This document shows, piece by piece, positions 10,397 through 23,136 of a stretch of 64,000 nt of DNA. The notes under the pieces are model-generated. The model worked only from the letters and a program-made list of their open reading frames with translations, did no database searches and had not been told where the DNA came from. Each line of letters opens with the position of its first letter. The first letter of the stretch is position 1. A program made the position numbers and the translations under genes. This stretch comes from Toxonevra muliebris. Its lineage: Eukaryota; Arthropoda; Insecta; Diptera; Pallopteridae. The stretch covers positions 143,486,998 to 143,550,997 of the forward strand of contig OY829326.1 in NCBI GenBank assembly GCA_963691655.1, given 5' to 3'.

Positions 10397-11500
10397 CACT
10401 CTATCAGCGATGCCAACTTACGATGAATTACCCGATTTGCGGGGAAGTTTACTTAGTGCGGGGAATCGGGGAATGAGCTGTGCTTTGCAGGGAATTTGAA
10501 ACCGTTCAGCTTTTAATATTAAAATACCTCAAACAGTCTGTAGAATATTTTTTGCCAAATTTTATATGTCTAAATACAATTCTGGCACATTCGCAACCAA
10601 CACCATAAAAACATTGCTTTATGCAACACAGTTTATGTTTAATAATCAGACAGTCCAACGCGATCGCGCTGTATTCGGTTTCTCTTTCAGGCGTTTAGAA
10701 AGGCTCAGCTGTGCCTTTGTTCAGCACCTTCTAATTAATAACTGTTAGTCCTTGGTCACTGTATTCTATAAACTTGTAAATTATGGTCAGCTATTATAAA
10801 GAAGAAGAAGTATATTTTATATGTTAAAAACCAATAGTCAGAACTTTAAACCAGTTTTTCTCAAAACAAGGTTTTTGCCTTTGGCGTGCACTATAACTGA
10901 AATTTAAATATGTTCTTCTACATTACAATTGCCCCAGGATGTAAGTTTGGTTAATTCTTTCCAATTTTTGAGAAAACTAATTTATGCCATTTTGTGAATT
11001 GTTGGTCAAACAAAGTAATCTTAGTATGTCCTGAGAGTACGGTTATAATTTTTCTAATGGTATTTTTTTTTTTAGATGTTCCAGTGAGCTGCAATCACGC
11101 ACGCCATTGCGTTTGACGATTTTCAAAACGTCTTCCATTAAGCTGCAAAAAAGCTCTTTATATAATTTTTTTTTAATTATTACACAATTTTTCTCGTACT
11201 TGAAGCCTTTAAATAGATGTCAGAAAAATTTTTTTTTATCAATTTATCAATGCAAGAAAAATTTATAAAAAAATTTTAACCAAGAAAGTGCATGGCACCT
11301 TAAAATAACTCTGACCGAGAGTAACTCTAAGCCTATGTAAAGGGTATTTTTCGTTTGTATAAAATGTTTATATGAAAAGTGCGTATCGTACTGTTATAAT
11401 ATGAAATTATACCGGTGCGGGGAATTTGGTCGAAAATCGGGGAATTTCGCGAGAGTAATCGGGGAGAAAGAAAAAATGAGTTGTCATTCCTGCACTCTAT
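10397..11500. mobile_element. Non-autonomous hAT element with 8-bp target duplication
   Basis: The body is 10405-11492. The left terminus CAGCGATGCCAACT and the inverse right terminus (CAGGAATGACAACT on the minus strand) form an imperfect TIR. Both ends are flanked by the exact 8-bp duplication CACTCTAT (10397-10404, 11493-11500). Subterminal GCGGGGAAT/ATCGGGGAAT motifs occur at both ends. Eight-base duplications and CAG...TIRs are hAT hallmarks. No transposase frame is recognisable inside 1.09 kb. Confidence 0.85.
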
Positions 11501-13308
11501 TTAAAATATTTATAGTTTGACAACCAATTTCATAGTAGGTGTATGAATATAACGTGTGGCTTCAACTAACAGATGTCATGTATGGTTTGTGTCGAGGATG
11601 TAAAGCATTGCATTCATCATTGTAAAAATTATTGCCTTATCGGGAGTAGAATAAATGTGTGTGTACATACACGCATGACTAGAAAGCAGAAAATAATAAT
11701 TTAAATAAAAAAATTTTAATATACTACGTTTTTAAAACGGAATAAAAAGTATAAAAAAATTTCACCTAGTACCATAGAGATTTATAGCCTCATACAGATT
11801 CCTAACTCCAAACAGATTGTGCTGAAAATTTGTAATTGTGAATTTTAGTAAGTATGAAAATACTTGCATGATTTAAAACAAAAAACCTATACTTATACTA
11901 TACACAGTGCTGCCATATATATGCTTATATAAATTATTTTATATATAGGTATGGTCAAATATTTATAGTTATTTTTTATGAGCGGAAAAAATATTAATTG
12001 GCAGGGAATTGGTTATAAATATTTTGTGGCAAATAAAATGCTGATGCATTTCAAATAAATAATAATTCTTTACTTTTTCATTTATCAGCACTGCCCACTT
12101 TTTGGTGGGCTAACTGTGTTTTAAAGGGCGCCAAAACAATGACTCCATTTTGACATTCGGCATTATTAACAAATTTTATACAAAGAAATTCACAAACCCT
12201 CATTTTTGTATTGCTGAAAAAATAGTCTGCTAGAGGCTTAAGCTCTGTTTGAGCTCCTAGTAGCCACACTAAGTCACTATAGTCCCATTTCCTGCCCCCT
12301 TACATACAGTTCAGTTTTTTTCTTCAACACATATGGCAACCCTGTATACGACACGGTAATATATTCTAATTGGAATTACTCAATATACTTGTTTCTTATA
12401 GTTATTATTTTTCCATCCCTTTCTTCGTAATGAGTTACTTGATTTATATGACCAAATTCTATGAGAAATGAAGTATCGTTTCAAGGTTAAAAATATATGT
12501 ATAATAATGTTATCTATAAGTATGGCACATACATGCATATTCAATTTTCTCAATTCAATTTGCATTCGCGATAGCAACAACGAAACCTCATTTTGCTGTT
12601 ATTGATGTAAAGTTGTTACCACAATAGAATTACTAAATTATAGATAGCAGATCAGATACCAAAAATGACGAGCAACATACTACAATATTCAATTAATTCT
12701 GATTTGTAATGTTAGTATCAGCTCATTTGTCAACAAAGCCTAATACAAGGAACGTTTAGTTTCTCAATTGTTTCCATATAAGTACGCTGTAAAAATAGTG
12801 TAATTGTTACTAATACGGGCACATACATATGTGAATAAAATTGTATTAAAAAAACACTACAACTTTGCCAATTGAGATTTTCAACATATTTCTATGAAAA
12901 TAACTAATACAAAAATAAAATAACTGGGACCAGATAGTAAACATTAGAATTACCATTCGTTTGTTGCATAAAATGTACGACAGCAATCAACCAAGATTCA
13001 ATCCAATCACTATCACCAGTGAGGAAATAATCGATTTTTATCATTTATACTAAGGGTCTTCATTAATTCATTATTTACCAGCTGGTGAGTTCACTTACCT
13101 GCACTTTGCTTAAGCTTCTTCATATACTTCATATATGTATGTTAGCTATGGCCTGTCTGACTGACTACAATTGAGGGAAATTTTGATTTCCTTTGGAAAA
13201 AAAATTTGATAGAAAAATTTGATACATGTGATCATATACCTATGAGACACGTTTTCGATATAGTAATTTCTGATCGCAACAAAAAACAAAAACAAAAGAA
13301 AATAGTAA
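11501..13308. other. Intergenic, no recognised feature
   Basis: About 1.8 kb of AT-rich DNA. Short frames show no family signature. No repeat partner was found elsewhere in the window. Confidence 0.4.
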
Positions 13309-13436
13309 TTAACTCTGTAATGCCTACCGGTGTCATATGGCACCTTGTCGCTGAGTCAGGTTCAAAAACAATTTTTTTTCTCAAATTACTTTCTTTATTT
13401 ATCTACTTTGATTCCCGCTCGTCCTTAATGGGTTAA
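13309..13436. mobile_element. TTAA-flanked MITE (piggyBac-type), 120 bp
   Basis: The body is 13313-13432 between two TTAA sites. It contains GGTGTCATATGGCACCTTGT, and the right end reads CCTTAATGGG. Related sequence lies in both arms of the palindromic element (about 16222-16339 and 18045-18149), where GGGCATTACTGGGTTAA gives the other terminus. TTAA duplication is characteristic of piggyBac-type transposition. Confidence 0.6.
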
Positions 13437-13508
13437 ATTATATTTGTCAATACATGCTTGCAATGAACGGCATATTTCCATAATCACTATAACAAAAATG
13501 GAACCATA

Positions 13509-14801
13509 TACAGGGTGTCAATTGCAAAGTGACGCAAGTTTAATACTCTGCAGCAAGCTTTGCCATTTACCGTTACTTTAATTTAAAAAAGCAAATTCAT
13601 TCATCATTGGCTTTGCTTTTAATTTCATTTGAATTTTTGTTATTACATTTTGAAATATCCATAAAAATGGACAAGGAAAATATTCGTCGTGAAATTATGA
13701 AATTTCATTTGGCAAATTATAGTAGCCGTTAAATTGCAAAGGCTTTAAATTTGTCAAGTCGTACGGTAAACCGAGCTATTATTCGATATAATGAAACTGG
13801 GGGTTTTGGAGATAGAGACCGGGGAAAATTTTCAACAGTTGCCACTACTGGTTTAACAGAAAAAATTCGTAAACGAATCAAGCGAAATCCAAGGCGCTCA
13901 ATGAGAAAAATCGCTAAGGAAGTGGGAGTAAACCGTGAAACAGTGCGAATCATTGCAAAATCAAAGCTTAATCTTAAGCCGTAAAAGCTCCGAAAAGCTC
14001 AAGATCTGACACAAAAACAGAAAGATTTGCGACTGCAAAGATGCAAGGCGTTGCTACGCTCCTCCGTGTTAAAAAATGTTGAAAATATCTTGTTTACAGA
14101 TGAAAAAATTTTCACGGTTGAACAACATTTCAATGCGCAAAATGACCGAATGTGGCTAACATCATCATCGCAACAAAATAGGACTGTTGGCCGAGTTCAA
14201 AAGCCAGCTTCCGTTATGGTATGGGCTGGAGTTTCCGCTAATGCCAGAACCCCTCTAATATTCGTTGAAGAGGGTGTTAAAATTTACCAGGTTGTTTATC
14301 GGAGCATTTTAAATGAACATGTTCTTCCCTAGGCCCAAGATACATTTGGAAATAAAAACTGGACTTTCCAGCAAGATTCTGCACCTTCCCACATGGCAAA
14401 ATTAACGCAAACATGGATAAAAGCCAATTTTTCTGGATTCATAACATCTCGAGAATGGCCACCATACTCCCCAGACTTGAATCCAATGGACTACTCTATT
14501 TGGAGTATTTTAGAGAGTAAGGCTTGTGCATCTCAACACCACAGTCTGGAGTCGCTGACAAATTCATTAGAGAAAGCCTGGACTGAAATTGATCAGGAAG
14601 TCCTGTGGCGAACAGTCCTACGATTTCCGGATCGATTGAAGGCATATGTGCAGACTAAAGGAGGTTATATTGAATGAGGTGGGGTTCAAATGAATGCTTA
14701 TATATTCAGCAATGTTAACACTTAATTGTACTTAATGGAAGTACGTCCTTTTGAAAATAACTGCTGAAATGTGTGCGTCACTTTACGATTGTCACCCTGT
14801 A
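13509..14801 (+). mobile_element. maT-type (DD37D) mariner-like element, copy A
   Basis: The body is 13511-14799 with TA on both sides. The TIRs are about 28 bp: CAGGGTGTCAATTGCAAAGT on the left, and the minus strand of the right end reads CAGGGTGACAATCGTAAAGT. It contains one broken transposase gene. Copy B lies inverted at 29514-30798 and is nearly the same length (1285 versus 1289 bp). Confidence 0.9.
13667..14677 (+). pseudogene. maT-like transposase with three in-frame stops (copy A)
   Basis: The reading frame is open in register from the ATG at 13667 to the TGA at 14675 (336 residues) except for stops at 13730, 13982 and 14330. No frameshift is needed. Each stop looks like a single point change, because copy B has a sense codon at the same position (Gln, Tyr and Trp). 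Paired helix-turn-helix motifs (SSRTVNRAIIRYNETGGFGD; MRKIAKEVGVNRETVRIIAK) precede the IS630/mariner catalytic domain with LFTDEKIF, FQQDSAPSH and SPDLNPMDYSIW. The second and third Asp are separated by 37 residues, defining DD37D (maT). The catalytic triad is retained, so loss of function comes from the stops. Confidence 0.9.
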
Positions 14802-15930
14802 AACTATTAAAAAGCCGATTTGCGCGCTGGTTTGTACGTTGGTCGCATGGTGTCTTCATGAAAAGTGCCTGGAAAAAATTTCAAAGTTTACACACTTTAT
14901 GAGATTACACATTTTAATGCATACCCTTACTGTATTTATGTAGTTATGTATGCAATTGATTAGTGCTGCAAATTTCTTGCAGATGATGAGTTATAATAAT
15001 TGCTTCACAAACTGCTAATTTTTATAATGCTCACAGAATTCGACATAGTTTTCATTTATGGCTGTTTAAAGTCATGTTTGCAAAAAAGAATTAAATATAA
15101 TTTAAAAAGTGATGATAAATTTTAAACTATAGCAAAACATTAAATTTTGAACTATTGAATTAACTAAAAAACAAATAATATCTACTTGCATACATATACA
15201 AAGATATATTTTCCCATATAAACTTAGATTTCTTATTTTTAGAAACATATACAAAATCCCACAGACAAAAAAAAAAGGTATCAAAACTAAATTTTTAAGC
15301 CTTTTTTCCCTTGCCAACATTTAAAACCGCAAAATTTTAAAAGCAAAACAAAAAATGTGGAAAAAAATAAGAAACCAATTAAATTGTTAAGATTAAAATC
15401 TTAATAGATACATAATAACAACAACAACAAAAACAACAAAAGCAATAATAAAACAGCAAAATCCACAACAACAACAACCACAATAGCTCCAATATTTAGC
15501 ACAAAACCACACTACTTCATTCTTAGCGTATATTTAGACGCCTACACAAATTCATGCAACATACACAAATATACGCAAACAGACATATTCTCGAAAGCAA
15601 AACTGCAAATCTCGCAAGTACATACGATGAGTATCTCGTAAAATAACAATGAAATATAACAACGGCTGCTGGAAATTGTGGAAAATGGCAGCTTCCGTTT
15701 TAAATGTAGAAATTATGTTAATTTATAAGTGCTCCTTGTTTCTTTTTTTTTTTTTGGGTAATTCTTGTTGTATTTAGGTATTGTATTTGTGTAAAGTTTG
15801 GCATTTTTGCTTTTAATGATTTTAAAATGTTTCAATAATGAATTTGACACTCTTAGATACGCTTTAATGTGAAGATTTGTGATGAAAATTTCTGTTGATT
15901 GCACTGTTCTACAAATGGAAACTTTTGAAA
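14802..15930. other. Intergenic, ACA-rich microsatellite
   Basis: A degenerate (AAC)n/(ACA)n tract lies at about 15415-15480. No coding region is supported. Confidence 0.5.
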
Positions 15931-18464
15931 ACGAGCAGAGACGGGACAAATGCACTAAGGGTAATGGGGGGTAGCTGAGTCCGAATCCGTACTCCGTTTT
16001 GCGCTACGTCACAGTTTTTTGTTATTGATATCAAACTTTTTTAAATTAAAAAAAAACAGAAAATTAAAAATACAGTTCACAAATTTTTTTATCAAAACAT
16101 CCATTTTTACAAAAAAAAATGTCGATTTTTAAAAATTAAAAAAAATATATTTTTTTTTTTTTTAATTAATTAATTTTTTAGTAATTTTTTTCATCCTCGT
16201 TATCATCGTTCACTTTTATCCATATGCCATATGGCACCTTGTCGCTGAGCCGTTCCTGAGCCAGGTTCAAAAAAAGTTTTTTTTTCAAGTTACTTTCTTG
16301 ATCTATCTACTTTGGTTCCCGCTCGTCCTTAATGGGTTAAAGCAATAATGGCCAAACGTATACCCTGTGTATACGAATACGTATACACAGGGCCGTAGAC
16401 AGGAATTTTTTACGGGGGGGAGGGGGGGGGGCGGGGTTTTCATTCGAAGAAAATATATTCATAAATAATTTTTATCAAACTGATTTTTAAATACAATAAA
16501 TTAAATCGGTGATACATTTAATGGACCCTATAAAAATAAAATTTTAGGAAACATTTTCCGATTTTTTTTAATCTTAACCTCAAAAAAATGGCCAAAACTG
16601 ACAAAAAATTCTCAGAATAATCAAATAAAATTTTTTCAAATAAATATTATTCAATGTGGATTCTAATGAATTTTTTTATAGTGAGGGACATAATTTCATT
16701 AACTCATTGACTTCCCACTACTGATGATGTACCCAACCTCAACAAAATTACCAAAAATAGTAGAGGCTCATTTTGTTCAAATGATCATCATTGGGAATTT
16801 GAGCCATTATCAATGATAAGGAACCCGGATGAGGTTGGCTTATATTCCCTAAATTCATGAAGTCACAGCATTGAAAGAGATCTTACTAGTCGTGGTGCTT
16901 TGAGCAATAATGCTTTAAAAAATTAATTTTAAGATGGGTTTTGCTAATAAGATGAAGTTTTTGCGAAAGAATTTTTCACGTAGAACACGAATCTGAGGTC
17001 AAAAACTTCCCATCACGTCACGTTTTAGGAAAAAAATGGGGTTCAAGCAAGTCTTACTTTACAAGGATCCGATAATTTTTTGTATTTTTATTAATTTTTA
17101 AAGTTTTCAAACTGACCCAGGACGAAACCTTAAATCAAAAACAGTTACTGACCCAGAAAAACTATGAATGCAGGAGTGCTCAGTATCACTTTCTCTTTTT
17201 GAATACATAGTCAAACCTCATGTCGAAGAAAACAAATCGGATTCGATCGCATAGTGTAACTAAGATTTCAAATTTATTTTTTATATTTGACTTTTTAGAA
17301 AAAAAAAACCGATGGAAGTAAAAAATATCGTTAAATACAGAGATTTTATTTTGACTTTTTTTCCATCCATTGGCAATTAATCTCAAAAATTAGAATAAAG
17401 TTTCCGGGGGGAGGGGGGTTCAGAACCCCCAAAATCCCTCCCCCCCTAAATACGGCCTTGCGTATACACATACGCCAAATCAATTCTCAGGCTACGATAT
17501 GTACATATGTAAGAATGCGATTGACGTACTTCAATAAAATGTTCAGTACGTAGTTAGAGAAAGAAAGCAATAACAACAGCATAAGTTATACCGTTTTTAG
17601 AATGTTTAAAGTCCACTGCATTTGCAAAAGTACGTCTCCACAGCCATGCCTTCGTGAAATGAAAAATGCCGTTAGAACGTTTAAAGGCAGAACAGTATAA
17701 AAGTTTGACTTTAATTTAATGTGTTCTTGAACAATTAAATCCTAAAAATTAATTTAGATTTTGTTGTTAAAATTCGGAGCAAGCTTGAAGTAGGCTGTCA
17801 CCGGTTTATTTTTGTACATACTATTTGTTTTACTATTAGTGCTCTGCGATGTGTGCAAAAATGGAATGCAGAAATTATGAATAAAATCTAAAATTGCAAA
17901 ATAAATTTTTCTCTGGTCAAAAACTATGTTCATAGGTACTTACGTTTTTTATTTTATATTTTATATTTATCTACAATGTGTTCAAAAATGAATAGGTATA
18001 CTCAAAGAAATTTTTAGGATCTTATTGTTCAAAAACACAAAGAAGATAGATCAAGAAAGTAACTTGAGAAAAAAATAGTTTTTGAACCTGGCTCAGGAAC
18101 GGCTCAGTGACAAGGTGTCATATGGCACTTCTGGGCATTACTGGGTTAAGCTAACAACGAGATAAAAGTGTACGATGATATCGAGGATGAAAAAAATTAC
18201 GAAAAAATTAATTAATTAAAAAAAAAAAATTTTTTTAAATGTTTGAAGTTAAAAAATAAAAAAAATCGAAAAATTTTTTTTTGTAAAAATGTATGTTTTG
18301 ATGAAAAAAAATATGAACTGCATTTTTAATTTTTTTTGTTTTGTTCAATTTTAAAAAGTTTGATGTCAATAACAAAAAATTGTGACGTAGCAGAGCAAAA
18401 CGGACCACGGACTCAGCGACCCCCCATTACCCTAATTACACTTGCCCCGTCTCTGCTCATTTTT
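15928..18464. mobile_element. Foldback-like element with about 400-bp inverted arms, interrupted by a hAT insertion
   Basis: The left arm, about 15933-16344, begins GAGCAGAGACGGG. The right arm, about 18040-18458, is its imperfect inverse ending CCCCGTCTCTGCTC. Matching segments include GTAATGGGGGG/CCCCCCATTACCC, the ATGTTTTGAT-type stretch, CATCCTCG.TATCATCG and the CATATGGCACCTTGTC block. The left arm lacks about 30 bases present in the right arm (the GCTTAACCCAGTAATGCCCA segment). The central part is split by the hAT at 16388-17460. Without it the element would be about 1.45 kb. Exact target-site duplications are not clear. Confidence 0.7.
16380..17468. mobile_element. Non-autonomous hAT, copy 1, nested, 8-bp duplication CGTATACA
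   Basis: The body is 16388-17460 (1073 bp), starting CAGGGCCGTAGACAGGAATT and ending AAATACGGCCTTG. It is flanked by exact CGTATACA copies at 16380-16387 and 17461-17468. G-runs and C-runs lie next to the termini. The minus-strand frame 17386-17186 is conserved with the second copy only because the DNA is conserved. It inserted after the surrounding palindromic element. Confidence 0.9.
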
Positions 18465-19260
18465 GGCTGTTGATCAGTGTTGTAGGCACTCCTAAATTAT
18501 ACATGTACCCAAATATTACTGCATCTGCAAACGAAGGTAACAAAATATTGTGTGAAGCACTTATATTTCATTAATGTAGGATTTATACCTACCTCACTTA
18601 AGGTTTTCTTACTAATTACATGATGTTCTTTTTTTTTGCTGGTTTTTCAGCGATTTATTCAAGTAGATAAATATTGGCTGGTATATTAATTAGCAGTTCC
18701 TTTTCATATGAATTTTCAGCTTCAAATTAATATTTGTAACTATTAAATATTTAAAAATCTTGTAAACTTCAAAAAAATAATAATAAACTAAATACTTTTT
18801 AATGATTGTATGATCAAATACTTTTCATAACCGAACAAAAAATGATTTTTTTTTTCTTTTTGAGGTTTTCTTCTAAAATACACATTGATTGTATACATTT
18901 GAACGCTATACAGCCACGATTTTATATACGGTTCGAGTAGCTTTTAACCTATATCGTCCCAAGGATTTTATTTTTTTTTTTTAATTTTCGGATAGAACTT
19001 TGTATTTTAGGATAATTTGGGGTAAAAAGCATGAATCGGAAATCAAAAATTTTGTTTGACTTTTAGTTTCAGCTATAAATGGAGTTCGATTTATCGAACG
19101 CCGGGCACTATTTGGCATTTTTTTTTTTATTTCTCTAACAAGGAAATCGATGAAAAAAAAACATATTTTCTTTATGGAATTTTTCTTTTTCTTTTATTTT
19201 TAAGTCAAAATAGCGAAGGTTAGTTAGATAAAAGAGTATCAATATATGAAAATAGGCAAA
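18465..19260. other. Intergenic, no recognised feature
   Basis: AT-rich; may include the decayed right portion of the adjacent piggyBac fossil, but no terminus was recognised. Confidence 0.35.
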
Positions 19261-19264
19261 TATA

Positions 19265-19910
19265 TTTATTTATGAACTTTCATTATATTTTTCAAAGCAA
19301 TGTGTATGTAATGGTATGTACCTTTTGCACAAAAACGGAGCTGGATTATGACATTGTTTGCATCTCTTTTTCTTATTCTCCTTTATTTTTATTATGATTT
19401 GTTGACCGCTGAATCGAGAAAGATTTCGAGTGCGTGGTGGCTGCATCGTCATCTGTAGTTGAATCGTCTTCTTCTGGAGTCATAATGAGAGAATATGCAA
19501 TATCGATGCGAGAGTCTTTTTGACGCCGAATATTTTGCTTATTGAAACGATAAATAAAGCATTCAAGTTCCCAAACATTGAAAATCCATGAGTTTGAAAC
19601 AGCTCCATAATGACCAATACCATTTTTTTGATCTTATGGAAATGCAGTAGTTTTGGGCAGCATTGTCGTGAAGAACAACTCCGTCCATTTTTTGAAGTTG
19701 CTTGTATGACCCATCCATCCATCATTCCATCTCTTGGCGGGAACCATAGGATCAATTTGATCGAAATTGGTAACTTCGTTGTTGTCCTGTCAACTGCAAA
19801 ACATAATTTTATTTTTTACATCAAAGTTGAAGTCGCGATCTCCTCTTTTTAAATTAACTATTACATATGGTTTGTTTGGAGGATAACTAATATGGCGTTT
19901 TTTATAGTAG
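19265..19910 (-). pseudogene. piggyBac-like transposase, C-terminal fossil
   Basis: The minus strand, with frameshifts, shows in order: KKRHISYPPNKPYVIVNLKR, a QDNNEVTNF segment like the W.DN..V piggyBac motif, and VLHDNAAQNYCISIRSKKWY. The last of these is the region of the last catalytic Asp, followed by the tryptophan-rich KKWYW. At the end is a C-terminal Cys-rich finger, RCKQCHNPAPFLCKRYIPLH then HCFEKYN. At least two frame changes and several stops break it. The N-terminal half and the TIRs are not recognised. Confidence 0.65.
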
Positions 19911-20207
19911 ACATCTGACAATAAAGTTCAGTACGTCACTATTATAACAGATGATAGCGACGTCAACTCAGACATCTTCTTTAATTTTTTATATGAAGAT
20001 ACTCAGAACTGTTAAAGTCCACTTTTTGCTTTTTGTTCCCCATGCACTGATATTTCTGGGTCTTTGAAGCAAAACTGTGTTTTGTTATTGTCCTGTTGTA
20101 ATATGTCTATCACCTTGTAAAATTAGCATTGTAAAAAAAATTGCTTTAAAATTTTATATGTATTAGCAAAACAAAAGCGTTTGATAAATCGAACAGGTAC
20201 ACCCAGA
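19911..20207. other. Intergenic, no recognised feature
   Basis: May contain a further decayed upstream part of the piggyBac fossil, but no motif is clear. Confidence 0.3.
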
Positions 20208-21149
20208 GAAATACTTACCTCGTTTGAAGAAAAACGGCTATCAAATTGAGGAAAAATGGGAATGATTTGGCGCCATAGAAACGGTTTCCTCATTTAGATA
20301 TACAAAATTTCTTTGAATTGAGGAAATATTTTTTCTTTATTTTAGAGAAAAATTTCTATGAAAGAAGGAAGTTTTCTATAAATTAAAGACATATGTCTCC
20401 AATTTGTAGAAATCGAGTTTTTCAAATGAATAATATTTTATTTCAATATGAGAAATTGTGCATAATTTAGATAAAATTTTTCTCAGTTTAAGGAATAATT
20501 TTCCATAAATTTAAGTCAATTTACTACCTTTTTAGAAAAAAAAAAATCTTTAATTTATGGAACATTTTCTACAATTATGTTTTAATTAAAAGGTATAGAA
20601 ATCATATTTTTTTACTTGTATTCATTTATTATTTTATTTTTAATAAGTATTAAGGTATACATTCATACGTATTTTTACATACACTACAGGCGTCGTCACC
20701 TTGAAATGATCATCAAAAAATTATAAATTGAAGTTTATTGAAATTTATATCTTTTCAATATATATTTTTTTTTTTTGCACAAAAATATATCAACAGCCAC
20801 AAACACAACCGCTTCGCTTGAAATAGCGACGCCAACTAAAAAATTCAAAAGAAAAACAAAGAGTACGCGATTGTCTGCTAAGGCCAAAAGAGTAAAGCTA
20901 GTTTTTGTGTATACTAAAATTTTGTATGGAGAACATTTCTGGTATATTCGTCTCTTTCTTACATTTTCTATGCAACTAAATTTGTAAAAATGAAGACATA
21001 ACTTACTTTAAATTGAACACCACGGTTGCATGAAAGGAGCACATTTTTCTTCATTTTGAGGAAAATTTACTTAAACGAGAGAAATTTTCGTAGATTCAAA
21101 TTGAGGAAACTTTTTCTTTGTTTTAGAGATGGGTATTTTTCTGGGTGTA
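20208..21149. mobile_element. MITE with TACACCCAGAGAAATAC termini
   Basis: The left end is TACACCCAGAGAAATAC and the right end GTATTTTTCTGGGTGTA. TA is the probable target duplication. The interior is filled near both ends with degenerate, alternately oriented copies of TGAGGAAA/TTTCCTCA. No coding frame is supported; the 70-codon frame at 20775 has no family signature. Confidence 0.75.
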
Positions 21150-21555
21150 GGTTTACTCTTATTTAACAGACTTTGTGTGCATAATTAAAAAAAAAAAATA
21201 TTGTCGTTGGCAATTTGGCATTATAGCAACAAAATTGCATCATTAAATTTTTAAAAATTGATTACATTTTAATATATATATACATATATAAGTATATAAG
21301 CAAGCCAAACTTTTTTACTTTTCAAGAAAGACTTGAAGCGTATTGGAAAGATGAGTGAATTGTTAAAGAAGACGAGATTTTCCATTACTGGCGCTTCATT
21401 TTTTTTCGCTGTCAAGGAGGTCAAAAAATTTAAAATTTTTTTTTGATAAAATTGCTCTAGAATATGTGTGCAAATAGATTCTTTGAAATTTACGGTCGAT
21501 TGAAAGTTACAGATGTAGAACTTCGTAGGCCCGGGTACAGCAGTCATATATATTT
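21150..21555. other. Intergenic, no recognised feature
   Basis: A minus-strand frame of 99 codons overlaps here without motifs. No support for coding. Confidence 0.35.
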
Positions 21556-21808
21556 CGTCGTCGTTCAAGCAGAAGTCTCTAAGTCCATTTCTTTTTTTCG
21601 ATTAGATCCGTATTAATTAGCTTCTATCATTCGAATGGCATAATAAATTTTTTTTGATGATGCAGTTGTAACGTATACTAGTGTGTGTACCAATCTGTTA
21701 ACTTTTCAAGTTTTGCCAGTGATCGTAGGGCGCCATGCACTGAATAAACTAACTACATCTCAGAAATTAAAAAAATGGGCTTAGTGAATTCTGTCAGAAC
21801 GACGACGA
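21556..21808. mobile_element. MITE with CGTCGTCGTTC termini, copy 1
   Basis: The left end is CGTCGTCGTTCAAGCAGAAG followed by TCTCTAAGTCC. The right end is its inverse, CTTAGTGAATTC then CAGAACGACGACGA. The internal segment TAATACGGATC/GATCCGTATTA with ATTAGCTTCTAT is shared with the inverted copy at 33215-33462. Confidence 0.7.
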
Positions 21809-22066
21809 TTTGAATCGATTTGAAACTAAGTAGTTTTTGCAAAAAACTAATTTAATTTAAAAATACAAACTTTTAATGACTTAACTAAAAGAAGATATGA
21901 TAAAACTATCTCAAAAATTTAATTTTTAATATTTTTACTTAATTCTGGTTCGACTATAGGCACAGGTCTATCGATTAATATGTTGATTCAATCTTTGATT
22001 TTAGGATTTTTTTTGACACAGGTGTTCTTGAACGACAGTCGCTCTACAGATATATAGTCGATGTCA

Positions 22067-23136
22067 AGGCCGTATTTAGGGGGGAGGTTTTGGGGGTTCT
22101 GACCCCCTCCCCCCCCCCCGAAATGTGGAAACTTTATTCTAATTTTGGAGATTGATTGCCAATGGATGGAAAAAAAGTCAAAATAAAATCTATTTAACGA
22201 TATTTTTTACTTCCATCGGTTTTTTTTCTAAAAAGTCAAATATAAAAAATAAATTTGAAATCTTAGTTACACTAAGCGATCAAATCCGATTTGTTTTCTT
22301 CGACATGAGGTTTGACAACGGATTCAAAAAGAGAAGGTGATACTGAGCACTCCTGCATTCATAGTTTTTCTAGGTCAGTATCTGTTTTTGATTTAAAGTT
22401 TCCTGAATCAGTTTGAAAAGTTAAAAAATTAATAAATATAGACAAATTATCGGGTCCTTGTAAAATTAGACTTGCTTGAACCTCATTTTTTTCCTAAAAC
22501 GTGACGTGATGGGAAGTTTTTGACCTCAGATTCGTGTTCAACGTAAAAAATTCTTTCGCAAAAACTCCATCTTATTAGACAAATCCATGCAGTTTTAGGA
22601 GACAATTTTAAAATGTAATTAGTTTTTAACCCATTATTGCTCAGAGCATCATGACTAGAAAGATCTCTTTTAATGCAGTGACTTCACGAATTTAGGGAAT
22701 ATAAGCCAACCTCATCCGGGTTCCTTATTATTGATGACTCAAATTACCAATGGTGATCATTTGAAAAAATGAGCCTCTACTATTTTTGGTAATTTTTTTG
22801 AGGTTGGGTACATCATCAGTAGTGGGAAGTCAATGAGTTAATGAAATGTCCCTCACGATAAAAAAAATGCATTAGAATGCACATTAAATAACATTTATTT
22901 AAAAAAATTTAATTAATCTGTGAATTTTTTGTCAGTTTTGGCCATTTTTTTGAGGTTAAGATTAAAAAATATCGGAAAATTTTTCCTAAAATTTTAATTT
23001 TATAGAGTCCATCAAAAGTATCACCGATTCAATTTATTGTATTTAAAAATCGGTTTGATAAAAATTATTTATGAATATTTTCTTCGAATGAAAACCCCCC
23101 CCGAAAAAAATTTCTGGCTACGGCCCTGGTCGATGT
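22067..23136. mobile_element. Non-autonomous hAT, copy 2, 8-bp duplication GTCGATGT
   Basis: The body is 22075-23128 (1054 bp), inverted relative to the copy at 16388-17460, starting CAAGGCCGTATTTAGG and ending GGCTACGGCCCTG. Exact GTCGATGT duplications flank it (22067-22074, 23129-23136). Near full-length similarity to copy 1 includes the ATTGCCAATGGATGG and CCTCATCCGGGTTCCTTAT regions. Confidence 0.9.

Noticed and set aside
17186..17386. 66-codon frame conserved between 17186-17386 and 22152-22340
   Set aside because: Both lie at the same place in two copies of one non-autonomous hAT. Conservation is of the DNA, and the frames differ by indels.
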